A DNA stretch of 64,000 nucleotides from UMGS1889 sp900556055 (GTDB taxonomy: Bacteria; Bacillota; Clostridia; Oscillospirales; Ruminococcaceae), in NCBI GenBank assembly GCA_902463265.1, contig CABQEV010000002.1:1-64000 (forward strand), in the 5' to 3' direction. A model generated the notes under the pieces. It worked only from the letters and a program-made list of their open reading frames with translations. It was not told the DNA's origin and ran no database searches. The stretch's first letter is position 1; every line of letters starts with the position of its first letter. Shown here piece by piece: positions 33,223 through 41,621 of the stretch. Made by a program: the position numbers and the translations under genes.

Positions 33223-34431
33223 ATGAAAACATACGGAATCGTCTGCGAATATAATCCGTTCCATAACGGACATGTTTATCAGATAGAAGAAACAAAGAAA
33301 CAGACAGGCGCAGATCATATAGTTGCGGTAATGAGCGGCAACTACGTTCAGAGAGGCGATGTTGCGATCATTGATAAATTCAGGAGAGCTGAGATCGCTG
33401 TCAGGAACGGCGTTGATCTTGTTGTCGAGCTGCCTGTTCCTTACAGCCTTACAAATGCTGAGGTGTTTGCAAGAGCATCTGTTATCCTGATGGGTGCGCT
33501 GGGCGTTGTTGACGGTATCTCGTTCGGAAGCGAATGCGGCGATATCGAGCTGCTGAAAAATGCTGCCGAGGCTGTTACAAAGGTAAACACTCCCGAGAAG
33601 GTTAAGCCTCTGCTTGAAAGCGGAGAGTCATATCCCTCGGCTATCCAGAAGCTTGTTATGCAGGAGTACGGTCCGATGGTAGGCGAGCTGTTCGATTCTC
33701 CGAACAATATCCTTGCTATCGAATATCTCAAGGCTATAAAGGCATCTAACTTTGATATGGAAGCATTCACGATCAAGAGAACCGTTGAGCATGACAGTCC
33801 CGAAAAGAGCGGCGAAAAGTTCGCAAGCGCATCTGAGATACGCAGAATGATCGAGGACGAGGAGGATATCTCCGCATACGTTCCTAAGGAAACGGCTGAG
33901 GCTATTGAGGAATACAGAGATAAGGAACTGCTCTGCTATTTCGATAACTTTGAGCGTGAGATGCTGTACAGAATGAGAACAATTTCTCCTCAGGATCTTG
34001 CTCAGCTTGCAGATGTTGACGAGGGACTTGCAAACAGAATGTTCCAGGTCGGCAGAGTTGCACTTTCTATGGAAGATCTTATAAACGGCATCAAGACAAA
34101 GCGTTATCCCGAGTCCAGAGTAAGAAGAATTCTTCTCTGCGCAATGCTCGGTCTGAAGAGAAAAGAGCTTGAATCGGCACCTCCTTTCGGAAGGATCCTT
34201 GCACTCAATGACAAGGGTGCTGAGATACTTGCTGCTGCAAAGGATAAGGCTAAGCTTCCTTACGGAACTTCTCTCAAGAGCCTTGCAGACCTCAAGGCAG
34301 AAACTCCTATCTTCAAGCATTTCGCAGCTATCTCCTCCATCACAAGCGATGTTTACGGACTTGCTTCCAGAGAGATACGTCCCTGCGGAATTGATTTCAC
34401 GACAAAGATAACCGCACTCAAATCCAAGTAA
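33223..34431 (+). CDS. tmcAL: tRNA(Met) cytidine acetate ligase
   Basis: The 402-residue protein (YlbM type) activates acetate with ATP and acetylates the wobble cytidine of elongator tRNA-Met. The nucleotidyltransferase core appears at once: GIVCEYNPFHNGHVYQI with the HxGH motif and VAVMSGNYVQRGDVAIIDKFRRAE, followed by SYPSAIQKL and SPNNILAIEYLKA. Start follows AGGAGGATAAAAA and it has its own promoter. Codon use here is more biased to preferred codons than in its neighbours, which may reflect high expression. Confidence 0.92.
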   Translation: MKTYGIVCEYNPFHNGHVYQIEETKKQTGADHIVAVMSGNYVQRGDVAIIDKFRRAEIAVRNGVDLVVELPVPYSLTNAEVFARASVILMGALGVVDGISFGSECGDIELLKNAAEAVTKVNTPEKVKPLLESGESYPSAIQKLVMQEYGPMVGELFDSPNNILAIEYLKAIKASNFDMEAFTIKRTVEHDSPEKSGEKFASASEIRRMIEDEEDISAYVPKETAEAIEEYRDKELLCYFDNFEREMLYRMRTISPQDLAQLADVDEGLANRMFQVGRVALSMEDLINGIKTKRYPESRVRRILLCAMLGLKRKELESAPPFGRILALNDKGAEILAAAKDKAKLPYGTSLKSLADLKAETPIFKHFAAISSITSDVYGLASREIRPCGIDFTTKITALKSK

Positions 34432-34438
34432 TAATCAT

Positions 34439-34485
34439 GCGGCTGCTCGGATATATTGTCTTATTCGGGCAGCCGCTTTATATTC
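34439..34485 (+). terminator. Terminator after tmcAL
   Basis: GCGGCTGCTCG pairs with CGGGCAGCCGC with one mismatch, followed by a short T-rich tail. Confidence 0.6.
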
Positions 34486-34498
34486 TGAGGAGATTGCT

Positions 34499-35188
34499 AT
34501 GTACATACCTGAATTCAAAGGCGCAATATTTGATCTTGACGGAACGCTTCTCGATTCGATACCCGTATGGAGCGAGGCGGATAAGATATTCCTCGGCGAA
34601 CACGGCATTGAATATGACTGTGCGCTTGCGGAAAAAATGAAGTCGATGCACTTCGTTTCTGCAGCGCAGCTTTTTATCGACGACTATGGGATAGATATGT
34701 CACTTGAAGCCGTAATGCAGAGGATATCCGATATAGTCGGGGAAAAATATATGAATGATGTTCCGATGAAAAAGGGGGTTCCGAAGCTGATAGCGGATCT
34801 TAAAAAGCGAAATGTGAAAATGTGTGCGGCAACGTCCAACAAGCTTGAACTTGCAAATGGTGCACTCAAACGTCTTGGGATATTTGATGACCTGATGTTC
34901 GTGCTGACCTGCGATGAGGTGGGAAAGGGCAAGGAATTCCCCGATATTTATAATGAATGTGCCCATCGGATGGAGCTTTCTCCCGATGAAATAATGGTTT
35001 TTGAAGATGCGCTGCATGGTGCGGAATGTGCAAAAAATGCAGGATTTATGGTGACAGGCGTGTTTGACGAATCGGCGGGGGATGACTTTCGGAAAATTGC
35101 GGGATTTGCCGACTATACAGCAGATCTCGGCAGAGAGGAGAACGTTTTTGATGAAAAAGATCCTTTTGGGAATGAGCGGAGGAGTTGA
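34499..35188 (+). CDS. HAD-family phosphatase, beta-phosphoglucomutase-like
   Basis: The 229-residue cytoplasmic protein carries the HAD motifs: nucleophile FDLDGTLLDS (about residue 14), a threonine/serine strand AATSNKLELA, and VFEDALHGAECAKNAGF near the end. It has a helical cap of the PGMB type. The start follows TGAGGAGATTGCT. Its C-terminus overlaps mnmA by 38 bases, so they are likely cotranscribed. Substrate is unknown; sugar phosphates are common for this group. Confidence 0.88.
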   Translation: MYIPEFKGAIFDLDGTLLDSIPVWSEADKIFLGEHGIEYDCALAEKMKSMHFVSAAQLFIDDYGIDMSLEAVMQRISDIVGEKYMNDVPMKKGVPKLIADLKKRNVKMCAATSNKLELANGALKRLGIFDDLMFVLTCDEVGKGKEFPDIYNECAHRMELSPDEIMVFEDALHGAECAKNAGFMVTGVFDESAGDDFRKIAGFADYTADLGREENVFDEKDPFGNERRS

Positions 35189-36230
35189 CAGCTCGGCGGC
35201 TGCGGTCATTCTGAAAAATGCGGGATACGAAGTTGCGGGCGTGACGCTAAGGCTTTACGACAATGCCGATCTTTCCGACGATCACAAGGGGAAGACCTGC
35301 TGTTCGCTCAAAGATGTCGAGGACGCAAGGAGTGCCGCATATCGTGCGGGTATCGAGCATTATGTGTTCAATTTCGGCGATGATTTCCGCCGTGATGTGA
35401 TGCAGAGCTTCTGCGACAGCTACATGAACGGCGAAACTCCCAATCCATGCATCGAGTGCAACAAGCATATAAAGTTTGGAAAAATGCTCAGAAGAGCCGA
35501 AGAACTGGGCTTTGACGGCGTTGCAACAGGACATTACGCAAGGATTGAATACAGCGGGGAAAAGGGACGCTGGCTTCTGAAGCGTGCGGCCGATGAGAGC
35601 AAGGATCAGACCTATGTGCTGTACGGTCTGACGCAGGATCAGCTGTCGAAAACTGTTTTTCCTCTTGGCGATATGACAAAAGCGCAGGCAAGAGAGATCG
35701 CCGGGAATGCGGGGCTTATCAATGCGAAAAAACCTGACAGCCAGGATATATGCTTCGTTCCCGACGGCGATTACGGAAAATTCATCGAGCATTTCACGGG
35801 GAAAACATTTGAAAGCGGAAATTTTACGGACGTGAACGGAAATGTCGTGGGAACGCATAAAAATCAGATATTTTACACAGTCGGCCAGCGCAGGGGACTT
35901 GGCGTGACCTTCGGAAAGCCGGTGTTTGTCTGCGGAAAAAATGCGGCGGAAAATACCGTTATCCTCGGAGAAAACAAGGATCTGATGAAAACAGAGATCT
36001 TCGTGCGTGACGTAAATCTGATCTCCGTCCCCGAGCTGAACGAACCGTTCAGGGGTACGGCGAAGCTCAGATATTCGCAGAAAGCAGCACCTGTCACGGT
36101 ATATCCCGATGAGTGCGGTCTGCGCCTCGTGTTCGATGAGCCGCAGCGTGCGCCCGCAGCGGGACAGGCGGCGGTAATCTATGACGGCGACTATGTTTTC
36201 GGCGGCGGAGTTATCGTTTCGGCGAAATGA
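35151..36230 (+). CDS. mnmA: tRNA 2-thiouridylase
   Basis: The 359-residue enzyme puts sulfur on the wobble uridine of tRNAs for Glu, Gln and Lys. It has the PP-loop GMSGGVDSSAAA, the catalytic cysteine in NPCIECNKHIKFG, the second in PDSQDICFVPDGDYG and the end region FTVGQRRGLG-like YTVGQRRGLGVTFG. The start at 35151 follows GAGGAGAACG; a longer frame from 35064 lies inside the HAD gene. It is followed by a terminator. Confidence 0.95.
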   Translation: MKKILLGMSGGVDSSAAAVILKNAGYEVAGVTLRLYDNADLSDDHKGKTCCSLKDVEDARSAAYRAGIEHYVFNFGDDFRRDVMQSFCDSYMNGETPNPCIECNKHIKFGKMLRRAEELGFDGVATGHYARIEYSGEKGRWLLKRAADESKDQTYVLYGLTQDQLSKTVFPLGDMTKAQAREIAGNAGLINAKKPDSQDICFVPDGDYGKFIEHFTGKTFESGNFTDVNGNVVGTHKNQIFYTVGQRRGLGVTFGKPVFVCGKNAAENTVILGENKDLMKTEIFVRDVNLISVPELNEPFRGTAKLRYSQKAAPVTVYPDECGLRLVFDEPQRAPAAGQAAVIYDGDYVFGGGVIVSAK

Positions 36231-36240
36231 TTTTATATCG

Positions 36241-36276
36241 AAAGCGGATCGGTTTATGGTCCGCTTTTTTATTTTG
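36241..36276 (+). terminator. Terminator after mnmA
   Basis: AAAGCGGATC pairs with GGTCCGCTTT, a one-mismatch stem, followed by T6-A-T4. Confidence 0.75.
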
Positions 36277-36293
36277 GATATTTTACTTTTCAT

Positions 36294-36377
36294 ATGTGCG
36301 CAGCATTGCTTTTTGACAGCAGGTTTTGCCGTGATATGCGGCAAAGTCCGCTCTCGGGGACGGAATGCTGCGCACAT
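36294..36377. other. Junction-like structured element upstream of pstS
   Basis: An exact 14-base inverted repeat, ATGTGCGCAGCATT (36294-36307) and AATGCTGCGCACAT (36364-36377), encloses three short hairpins in sequence: GCT/AGC at 36308-36320, TTTGCCG/CGGCAAA at 36325-36345 and GTCC/GGAC at 36346-36361. The result would be a four-way junction in RNA or a cruciform in DNA. No open frame or T-run follows directly. The 310-bp gap between mnmA and pstS contains this, the mnmA terminator and an AT-rich stretch before pstS. Confidence 0.5.
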
Positions 36378-36540
36378 TTGTGTCCCGACCGGCGCATTTT
36401 GTTTTTACGGCGATTTTACATAACAAAGCATTCGGACTTTACTAAGCGGGTTTATCATATATGACAGTCGAAAGTAATTCGGCAATTATGTTAATCGGAT
36501 ATCGGGAATATGAAGCGGTATCCACGAAAGGAAGAAATAT

Positions 36541-37515
36541 ATGAATAAGTCAATCAAGTCAAGGATCCTTGCGGTTTCTGCCGCAATTATCGCCAGCCTC
36601 TCACTCGCAGGCTGCGGAAGCACATCAGGCAGCAGTGAAACAACAGCATCATCGGCTGATGCAAATACCGCAGCAGCTGACACAACCTCTGCTGACACAA
36701 CCGCAGCAGATGCAGCAGGCACAGACACTTCAATGTCGGGTGCTATCGCAGTTGTATCAAGAGAAGGCGGTTCGGGAACAAGAGGCGCATTCATCGAACT
36801 GATGGGTATCGAAGAAAAGGACGCTGAAGGCAACAAGAACGACCGCACAACAGATGAAGCTCTTATCGCAAACAGCACAAATGTTGTTATGACTCAGGTA
36901 GCAGGCAACGAGGGCGGCATCGGCTACATCTCCCTCGGATCTCTCGACAATACAGTAAAGGCTGTAAAGGTCGATGGAACAGAGGCAACGGTTGATAATG
37001 TTATCGCAGGCACATACAAGGTTTCAAGACCTTTCAATATCGCAACAAAGGGTGATATTTCCGAAGCTGCACAGGATTTCATCAACTACATCATGAGTGC
37101 TGAGGGTCAGCAGATCATCAACGACAACAAGTATATCCCCGTAGACACTGCTGCCGCAGCATTCACATCAAACAACGCTGAGGGTACAGTAGTTGTAGGC
37201 GGTTCATCCTCCGTATCTCCTGTAATGGAAAAGCTTGCAGAAGCTTACAAGGCAGTAAACACAAACGCTAAGGTAGAGATCCAGACAACAGATTCCTCTT
37301 CCGGAATGAAGGCTGCTATCGACGGCACAGTTGATATCGGCATGGCATCCAGAGAACTGAAGGACGAAGAAAAGGCTGAGCTTACACCGACTGTTATTGC
37401 AATGGACGGCATAGCAGTTATCGTAAACAATGCTAACCCCATTGAGGACATATCCTCCGAGCAGATCAAGCAGATCTACGTAGGTGAGATCACAGACTGG
37501 TCAGAAGTTAAGTAA
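36541..37515 (+). CDS. pstS: Phosphate-binding lipoprotein PstS, circularly permuted
   Basis: The 324-residue lipoprotein has its lipid-anchor cysteine at 25 (LAGC) and a threonine- and alanine-rich linker to about 66. The two halves of the PstS fold are in reversed order. Normal PstS opens with GSSxxxP and reaches the SRxxxSGTR half later; here SREGGSGTRGAF comes first (73-84), followed by the former C-terminal part to YIPVD (about 202), and VVVGGSSSVSPV comes later (217-228), with the frame ending in GEITDWSEVK, the point where the SGTR half would normally continue. Phosphate ligands GSSS and SGTR are both present. Start follows AAAGGAAG. It is the first gene of the pst operon. Confidence 0.9.
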   Translation: MNKSIKSRILAVSAAIIASLSLAGCGSTSGSSETTASSADANTAAADTTSADTTAADAAGTDTSMSGAIAVVSREGGSGTRGAFIELMGIEEKDAEGNKNDRTTDEALIANSTNVVMTQVAGNEGGIGYISLGSLDNTVKAVKVDGTEATVDNVIAGTYKVSRPFNIATKGDISEAAQDFINYIMSAEGQQIINDNKYIPVDTAAAAFTSNNAEGTVVVGGSSSVSPVMEKLAEAYKAVNTNAKVEIQTTDSSSGMKAAIDGTVDIGMASRELKDEEKAELTPTVIAMDGIAVIVNNANPIEDISSEQIKQIYVGEITDWSEVK

Positions 37516-37567
37516 TATAAGGAAACCTCTGAAAATCTCATAGTTAAATTCTCCTTAATAAATCAAT

Positions 37568-37600
37568 GCCGCCGTACCGTCAGATACACGATACGGCGGC
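37568..37600 (+). other. Stem-loop between pstS and pstC
   Basis: GCCGCCGTA (37568-37576) pairs perfectly with TACGGCGGC (37592-37600). No T-run follows, so it is more likely an mRNA-stabilising or processing hairpin than a terminator; it would favour pstS over downstream genes. Confidence 0.55.
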
Positions 37601-37627
37601 AAACTGCAAACGAAAGGAATGAGCTGT

Positions 37628-38578
37628 TTGGTGGGTACGGAAAGTTTAGCCGGAACAAAAGATAATTCAGAAAAAACAACTCCCGTATTGTCGGGAAAAA
37701 GCCGCAGGATAATTGAAAAGGGTGCAGAGATACTGTTTCTTCTCTGCGCATGCATTTCAATACTTGCTGTTGTTATCATATGCATTTATATTTTTGCGGG
37801 AGGAATCCCTGCGATAGCCGAGATCGGACCTCTGAATTTTATCTTCGGCAAGCAGTGGAAGCCGTATAACGTACCCGCACAGTACGGCATTTTCCCGATG
37901 ATACTCGGCAGTATCTACGTAACGGGCGGAGCGATCGCAATAGGCGTACCGATAGGTCTGCTCACTGCTATTTTCATGGCAAGATTCTGCCCCGCAAAGC
38001 TTTATAAGATAATGAAGCCGATGATAAATCTCCTTGCGGGAATACCTTCGATCGTTTACGGACTTTTCGGAATGGTCGTTATTATCCCTATCGTAAGAAG
38101 GATCGCAGGCGGTGACGGAAACTCGATATTCACAGCATCCGTTCTACTCGGAATGATGATACTTCCGACGATAATAGGACTTTCGGAAACAGCGATAGAA
38201 TCCGTTCCCGAGCAGTATTACGAGGGAGCAGTGGCACTCGGCGCAACGCATGAGCGTGCTGTATCGACAGTCGTATTTCCAGCCGCACGTTCAGGCATAC
38301 TCGCAGGCGTTATCCTCGGAATAGGCAGAGCGATCGGCGAGACAATGGCTGTTATCATGGTTGCAGGAAATCAGGCAAGAATGCCTAAGGGACTTTTCGC
38401 AGGCGTGCGTACCCTGACAGCAAATATCGTTACTGAAATGGGCGATGCCGGAGGTCTTCACTATGATGCGCTTGTCGGCACAGCAGTAGTTCTTTTCGGA
38501 TTTATCCTTATCCTGAACCTCTGCTTCAGCGTTCTGACAAACAAGAAGCCTAAAGTCAGGGAGGAAAAAACAAAATGA
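37628..38578 (+). CDS. pstC: Phosphate ABC transporter permease PstC
   Basis: The 316-residue membrane protein has six hydrophobic spans and the ABC permease loop EAA-like segment ESVPEQYYEGAVALGATHERAVSTVVFP, with MINLLAGIPSIVYGLFGMVV before it. It forms the phosphate channel with PstA. The start is not settled: ATG at 37619 directly abuts AAAGGA, so TTG at 37628 or GTG at 37631 gives better spacing. The end overlaps pstA by four bases (ATGA). Confidence 0.92.
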   Translation: MVGTESLAGTKDNSEKTTPVLSGKSRRIIEKGAEILFLLCACISILAVVIICIYIFAGGIPAIAEIGPLNFIFGKQWKPYNVPAQYGIFPMILGSIYVTGGAIAIGVPIGLLTAIFMARFCPAKLYKIMKPMINLLAGIPSIVYGLFGMVVIIPIVRRIAGGDGNSIFTASVLLGMMILPTIIGLSETAIESVPEQYYEGAVALGATHERAVSTVVFPAARSGILAGVILGIGRAIGETMAVIMVAGNQARMPKGLFAGVRTLTANIVTEMGDAGGLHYDALVGTAVVLFGFILILNLCFSVLTNKKPKVREEKTK

Positions 38579-39438
38579 CAATGACAGGATTTAAATTTGA
38601 TATAAAAACCTACAAGGCACATCCGCTGTCTTTTCTGTTCATGCTGCTTGTGTGGGTCGCTGCAGCTCTGACGGCGGCAGTGTTCATCGCAGTTGTCGGA
38701 TATGTCCTGATAACGGGAATACCGAACCTCAAGCCTTCTCTTTTCGCATGGAATTATACGACGGATAACGTTTCTATGATGCCTGCGATAATCACTACGA
38801 TCGAAATGGTCGGAATATCGCTGCTTATCGCCGCACCTCTCGGAGTTTTCTGTTCGATCTATCTTATCGAATATGCGAAAAAGGGCAACAAGATAGTAAA
38901 GCTCGTAAGGCTTACCGCAGAAACTCTTCAGGGTATCCCGTCCATCGTTTACGGACTTTTCGGAATGCTCTGCTTTGTTACATCTCTTAAATGGGGATAT
39001 TCGCTGCTTGCAGGCTGCTTTACGGTTTCGATAATGATCCTCCCGCTGATAATGCGTTCAACGGAAGAAGCACTGAAATCCGTCCCCGACAGCTACCGTG
39101 AGGGCAGCTACGGACTTGGTGCAGGAAAGCTCAGAACAGTTTTCAGGATAGTTCTCCCGTCCGCAGGAAACGGGATCCTCGCAGGAATAATCCTTGCGAT
39201 AGGAAGAATAATCGGAGAAACAGCCGCACTTATGTACACAGCGGGAACAGTCGCACAGCTCCCCGAAAGCGTATTTTCATCGGGAAGAACGCTGTCGATA
39301 CATATGTATCAGCTGTCCAGAGAGGGCATTCACACAAACGATGCCGCGGCAACGGCTGTTATACTTCTGATAACCGTTTTTGCGCTCAATGCGCTGGCAT
39401 CATTTATTGCCAAGAAGCTTGATAAAAACAAGATATGA
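38575..39438 (+). CDS. pstA: Phosphate ABC transporter permease PstA
   Basis: The 287-residue permease has six spans and the paired motif LQGIPSIVYGLFGML, with ALKSVPDSYREGSYGLGAGKLRTVFRIVLPSA as the coupling loop to PstB. It partners PstC in the membrane. The start overlaps the pstC stop by four bases, so translation is coupled. pstB follows after 18 bases. Confidence 0.95.
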   Translation: MTMTGFKFDIKTYKAHPLSFLFMLLVWVAAALTAAVFIAVVGYVLITGIPNLKPSLFAWNYTTDNVSMMPAIITTIEMVGISLLIAAPLGVFCSIYLIEYAKKGNKIVKLVRLTAETLQGIPSIVYGLFGMLCFVTSLKWGYSLLAGCFTVSIMILPLIMRSTEEALKSVPDSYREGSYGLGAGKLRTVFRIVLPSAGNGILAGIILAIGRIIGETAALMYTAGTVAQLPESVFSSGRTLSIHMYQLSREGIHTNDAAATAVILLITVFALNALASFIAKKLDKNKI

Positions 39439-39456
39439 TCTGAAAGGATTTTTGAT

Positions 39457-40254
39457 ATGACCGAAGAAAAATTATCCTCCGAAATCAGCGGAACAGCAGT
39501 CTGCGAACCGAAAATATCCGTCAGCGGACTTGACCTTTATTATACAGAATTTCATGCGCTGAAAAATGTGAACATCGACATAGCACCGAATGAGATAACC
39601 GCATTCATTGGTCCTTCGGGCTGCGGAAAATCAACTCTCCTGAAATCCCTGAACCGTATGAATGACCTTGTTGAGGGCTGCCGCATAACAGGCTCCGTAC
39701 TGCTTGACGGTGTTGATATTTACAATGACATGGAGATCACATATCTCAGAAAAAATGTCGGAATGGTTTTTCAGAAGCCAAATCCTTTTCCGATGTCTAT
39801 CTATGACAACATCGCATACGGCCCGAGAACTCATGGTATACGCAAAAAAAGCGACCTCGATGATATCGTTGAGGAGAGCCTGAAGCAGGCTTCTATCTGG
39901 AATGAAGTAAGCGACCGTTTGAAGCGTTCCGCACTCGGATTATCGGGCGGTCAGCAGCAAAGGCTCTGCATCGCAAGAGCACTTGCGGTAAAGCCCGAGG
40001 TAATTCTCATGGACGAACCGACCTCCGCTCTCGATCCTATCTCGACGATGAAGATAGAAGAACTTTGCTGCGAGATCAAGGATAAATACACGATCGTTAT
40101 CGTAACGCACAATATGCAGCAGGCAACAAGAATTTCCGATAAGACCGCATTTTTCCTCCACGGCGAGATAGTTGAATTCGACGAAACGGAGAAGCTTTTC
40201 TCAATGCCGTCCGACAAGCGCACCGAAGATTATATCACAGGACGTTTCGGATAA
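39457..40254 (+). CDS. pstB: Phosphate ABC transporter ATP-binding protein PstB
   Basis: The 265-residue ATPase drives phosphate uptake through PstCA. Walker A is GPSGCGKSTLLKSLNRMND, the signature LSGGQQQRLCIARAL, Walker B VILMDEPTSALDP, and the Q-loop MVFQKPNPFPMSIYDNIAYGPR is the pattern specific to PstB. There is a 20-residue N-terminal extension before the first strand. PhoU follows after 14 bases. Confidence 0.97.
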   Translation: MTEEKLSSEISGTAVCEPKISVSGLDLYYTEFHALKNVNIDIAPNEITAFIGPSGCGKSTLLKSLNRMNDLVEGCRITGSVLLDGVDIYNDMEITYLRKNVGMVFQKPNPFPMSIYDNIAYGPRTHGIRKKSDLDDIVEESLKQASIWNEVSDRLKRSALGLSGGQQQRLCIARALAVKPEVILMDEPTSALDPISTMKIEELCCEIKDKYTIVIVTHNMQQATRISDKTAFFLHGEIVEFDETEKLFSMPSDKRTEDYITGRFG

Positions 40255-40268
40255 AAAGGAGGATCACC

Positions 40269-40925
40269 ATGAGAAAAATGTTCGACGAACAGCTTAAAGA
40301 GCTGAACATGGAAATGATAAAAATGGCGGGACTTGTCGAAACCGCTATCGCTCGTTCCGCTGAAGCGCTGATAAAGCATGACATGGAGCTTGCCCGTCAG
40401 ATGATGGCGTATGATGAAGCGATCGACGATATGGAAAAGAAGATCGAGCATCTCTGCTTAAAGCTTCTTCTCCAGCAGCAGCCTGTCGCAAAGGATCTGA
40501 GAAGAGTTTCAACGGCACTCAAAATGATAACCGATCTTGAACGCATCGGCGATCAGTCGGCGGATATTTCCGACCTGACTATCAAAATGGGAGATGCCGA
40601 AAATGAGCTTATCCCGCAGATGGCAAAGGCTACCATCAAGATGGTGACCGACAGCATCAACGCTTATGTCAACAATGACGAGGAGCTTGCGAATGCCGTT
40701 ATTGCCGAGGACGATCATGTTGATGAGCTGTTTGTGAAGATACGCGATGAGCTTATAGATATGGCTGCCGACAGCCGTGAAAGCGGCAAGCGTGTCGGCG
40801 AGCAGGCGATAGATATGCTGATGATCGCAAAATATTTCGAGCGAATAGGCGACCATGCCGTGAATATTGCGGAATGGGTGATATTCTCGATAACGGGCGT
40901 ACACAAGAATGCAAAAATCATCTGA
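40269..40925 (+). CDS. phoU: Phosphate transport regulator PhoU
   Basis: The 218-residue protein has the two three-helix repeats of PhoU, each with the metal-binding pattern: KMITDLERIGDQSADIS in the first and AKYFERIGDHAVNIAEWVIF in the second. It restrains PstSCAB and signals phosphate status to a sensor kinase. No PhoR/PhoB genes are in the window. Start follows AAAAGGAGGATCACC and it is the last gene of the pst operon. Confidence 0.96.
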   Translation: MRKMFDEQLKELNMEMIKMAGLVETAIARSAEALIKHDMELARQMMAYDEAIDDMEKKIEHLCLKLLLQQQPVAKDLRRVSTALKMITDLERIGDQSADISDLTIKMGDAENELIPQMAKATIKMVTDSINAYVNNDEELANAVIAEDDHVDELFVKIRDELIDMAADSRESGKRVGEQAIDMLMIAKYFERIGDHAVNIAEWVIFSITGVHKNAKII

Positions 40926-40932
40926 TATTTTT

Positions 40933-40968
40933 TCCGCTGTGCATTAAAAATGTGCGGCGGATTTTTTC
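40933..40968 (+). terminator. Terminator after phoU
   Basis: CCGC plus TGTGCAT pairs with ATGTGC plus GCGG (one bulge each side) and is followed by T6. Confidence 0.65.
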
Positions 40969-40991
40969 TTTAAATAAACAGCAATTTATCA

Positions 40992-41020
40992 TTGAAATTT
41001 CATTTGAGATGTGGTATAAT
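40992..41020 (+). promoter_or_regulatory. Promoter of the small membrane protein gene
   Basis: TTGAAA (40992-40997) and TATAAT (41015-41020) are 17 bases apart. Confidence 0.8.
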
Positions 41021-41063
41021 ATATATTACACTTATTTTATGAGATCGAGAGGATATTAAAAAT

Positions 41064-41558
41064 ATGGACGTTTACGTTGAACAGCTGATAGTAAAGTCAC
41101 CCGACGGAAAGGATATGGCTAAAAAGGTGCTGATAATTGCAGGTGCTGCGGTTATCGTTATTCTGTGCTTCCTGTTTTTTATGCCTATTTTTGCGGCATT
41201 TGTCGGATTTGGCGTTGTTTACGGCGCATATTATCTGCTGACGGGTATTTACTGCGAATATGAGTACATAGTCACAAACGGCGATATAGACATAGACAAG
41301 ATCGTCGGAAAGCGCAAGAGAACACGTCTTGTTTCGGCGAGCGTGAAGAATTTCACATCGTTCGGACGGCTTGAAAATGCGCCTCAGACATCAGGCAGCA
41401 TCACAACAGTAAAGGCCTCCGACGGCTCGGGACACGACTTCTATGCGGATTTCACACATTCAAAGCTCGGCGAGACAAGGATCATTTTTTCTCCCAGCGA
41501 GAAAACGCTTGAAGCTATCAAGCCGTTCCTGTCGAGAACGATAAAAAGAGATTTCTAA
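41064..41558 (+). CDS. Small membrane protein, DUF6106-like
   Basis: The 164-residue protein has a short cytoplasmic start, two close membrane spans (VLIIAGAAVIVILCFLFF and FAAFVGFGVVYGAYYLL) and a cytoplasmic domain of about 95 residues with YEYIVTNGDIDIDKIVGKRKR. The pattern of two spans followed by a PH-like stranded domain (CEYEYIVTNGDIDI) is that of a conserved uncharacterised Firmicutes family I recall as DUF6106. It has its own promoter and terminator. Function is unknown. Confidence 0.65.
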   Translation: MDVYVEQLIVKSPDGKDMAKKVLIIAGAAVIVILCFLFFMPIFAAFVGFGVVYGAYYLLTGIYCEYEYIVTNGDIDIDKIVGKRKRTRLVSASVKNFTSFGRLENAPQTSGSITTVKASDGSGHDFYADFTHSKLGETRIIFSPSEKTLEAIKPFLSRTIKRDF

Positions 41559-41568
41559 TGCAATTTTT

Positions 41569-41603
41569 CAGGCTGCCGTGCGTCTTTTCGGCGGCCTGTT
41601 TTT
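41569..41603 (+). terminator. Terminator after the small membrane protein gene
   Basis: CAGGC plus TGCCG pairs with CGGCG plus GCCTG, followed by T5. The sbcD ribosome binding site follows closely. Confidence 0.65.
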
Positions 41604-41621
41604 ATATTGAAAGGATACAGT

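Noticed and set aside
35247..36377. Long minus-strand frame opposite mnmA
   Set aside because: A shadow of the mnmA coding pattern; no family motif or ribosome binding site.
37516..37560. A second copy of the palindromic element at 15780
   Set aside because: Only the first dozen bases (AAGGAAAC, CTGAA) resemble that element; the rest and the right end differ, so it may be chance.
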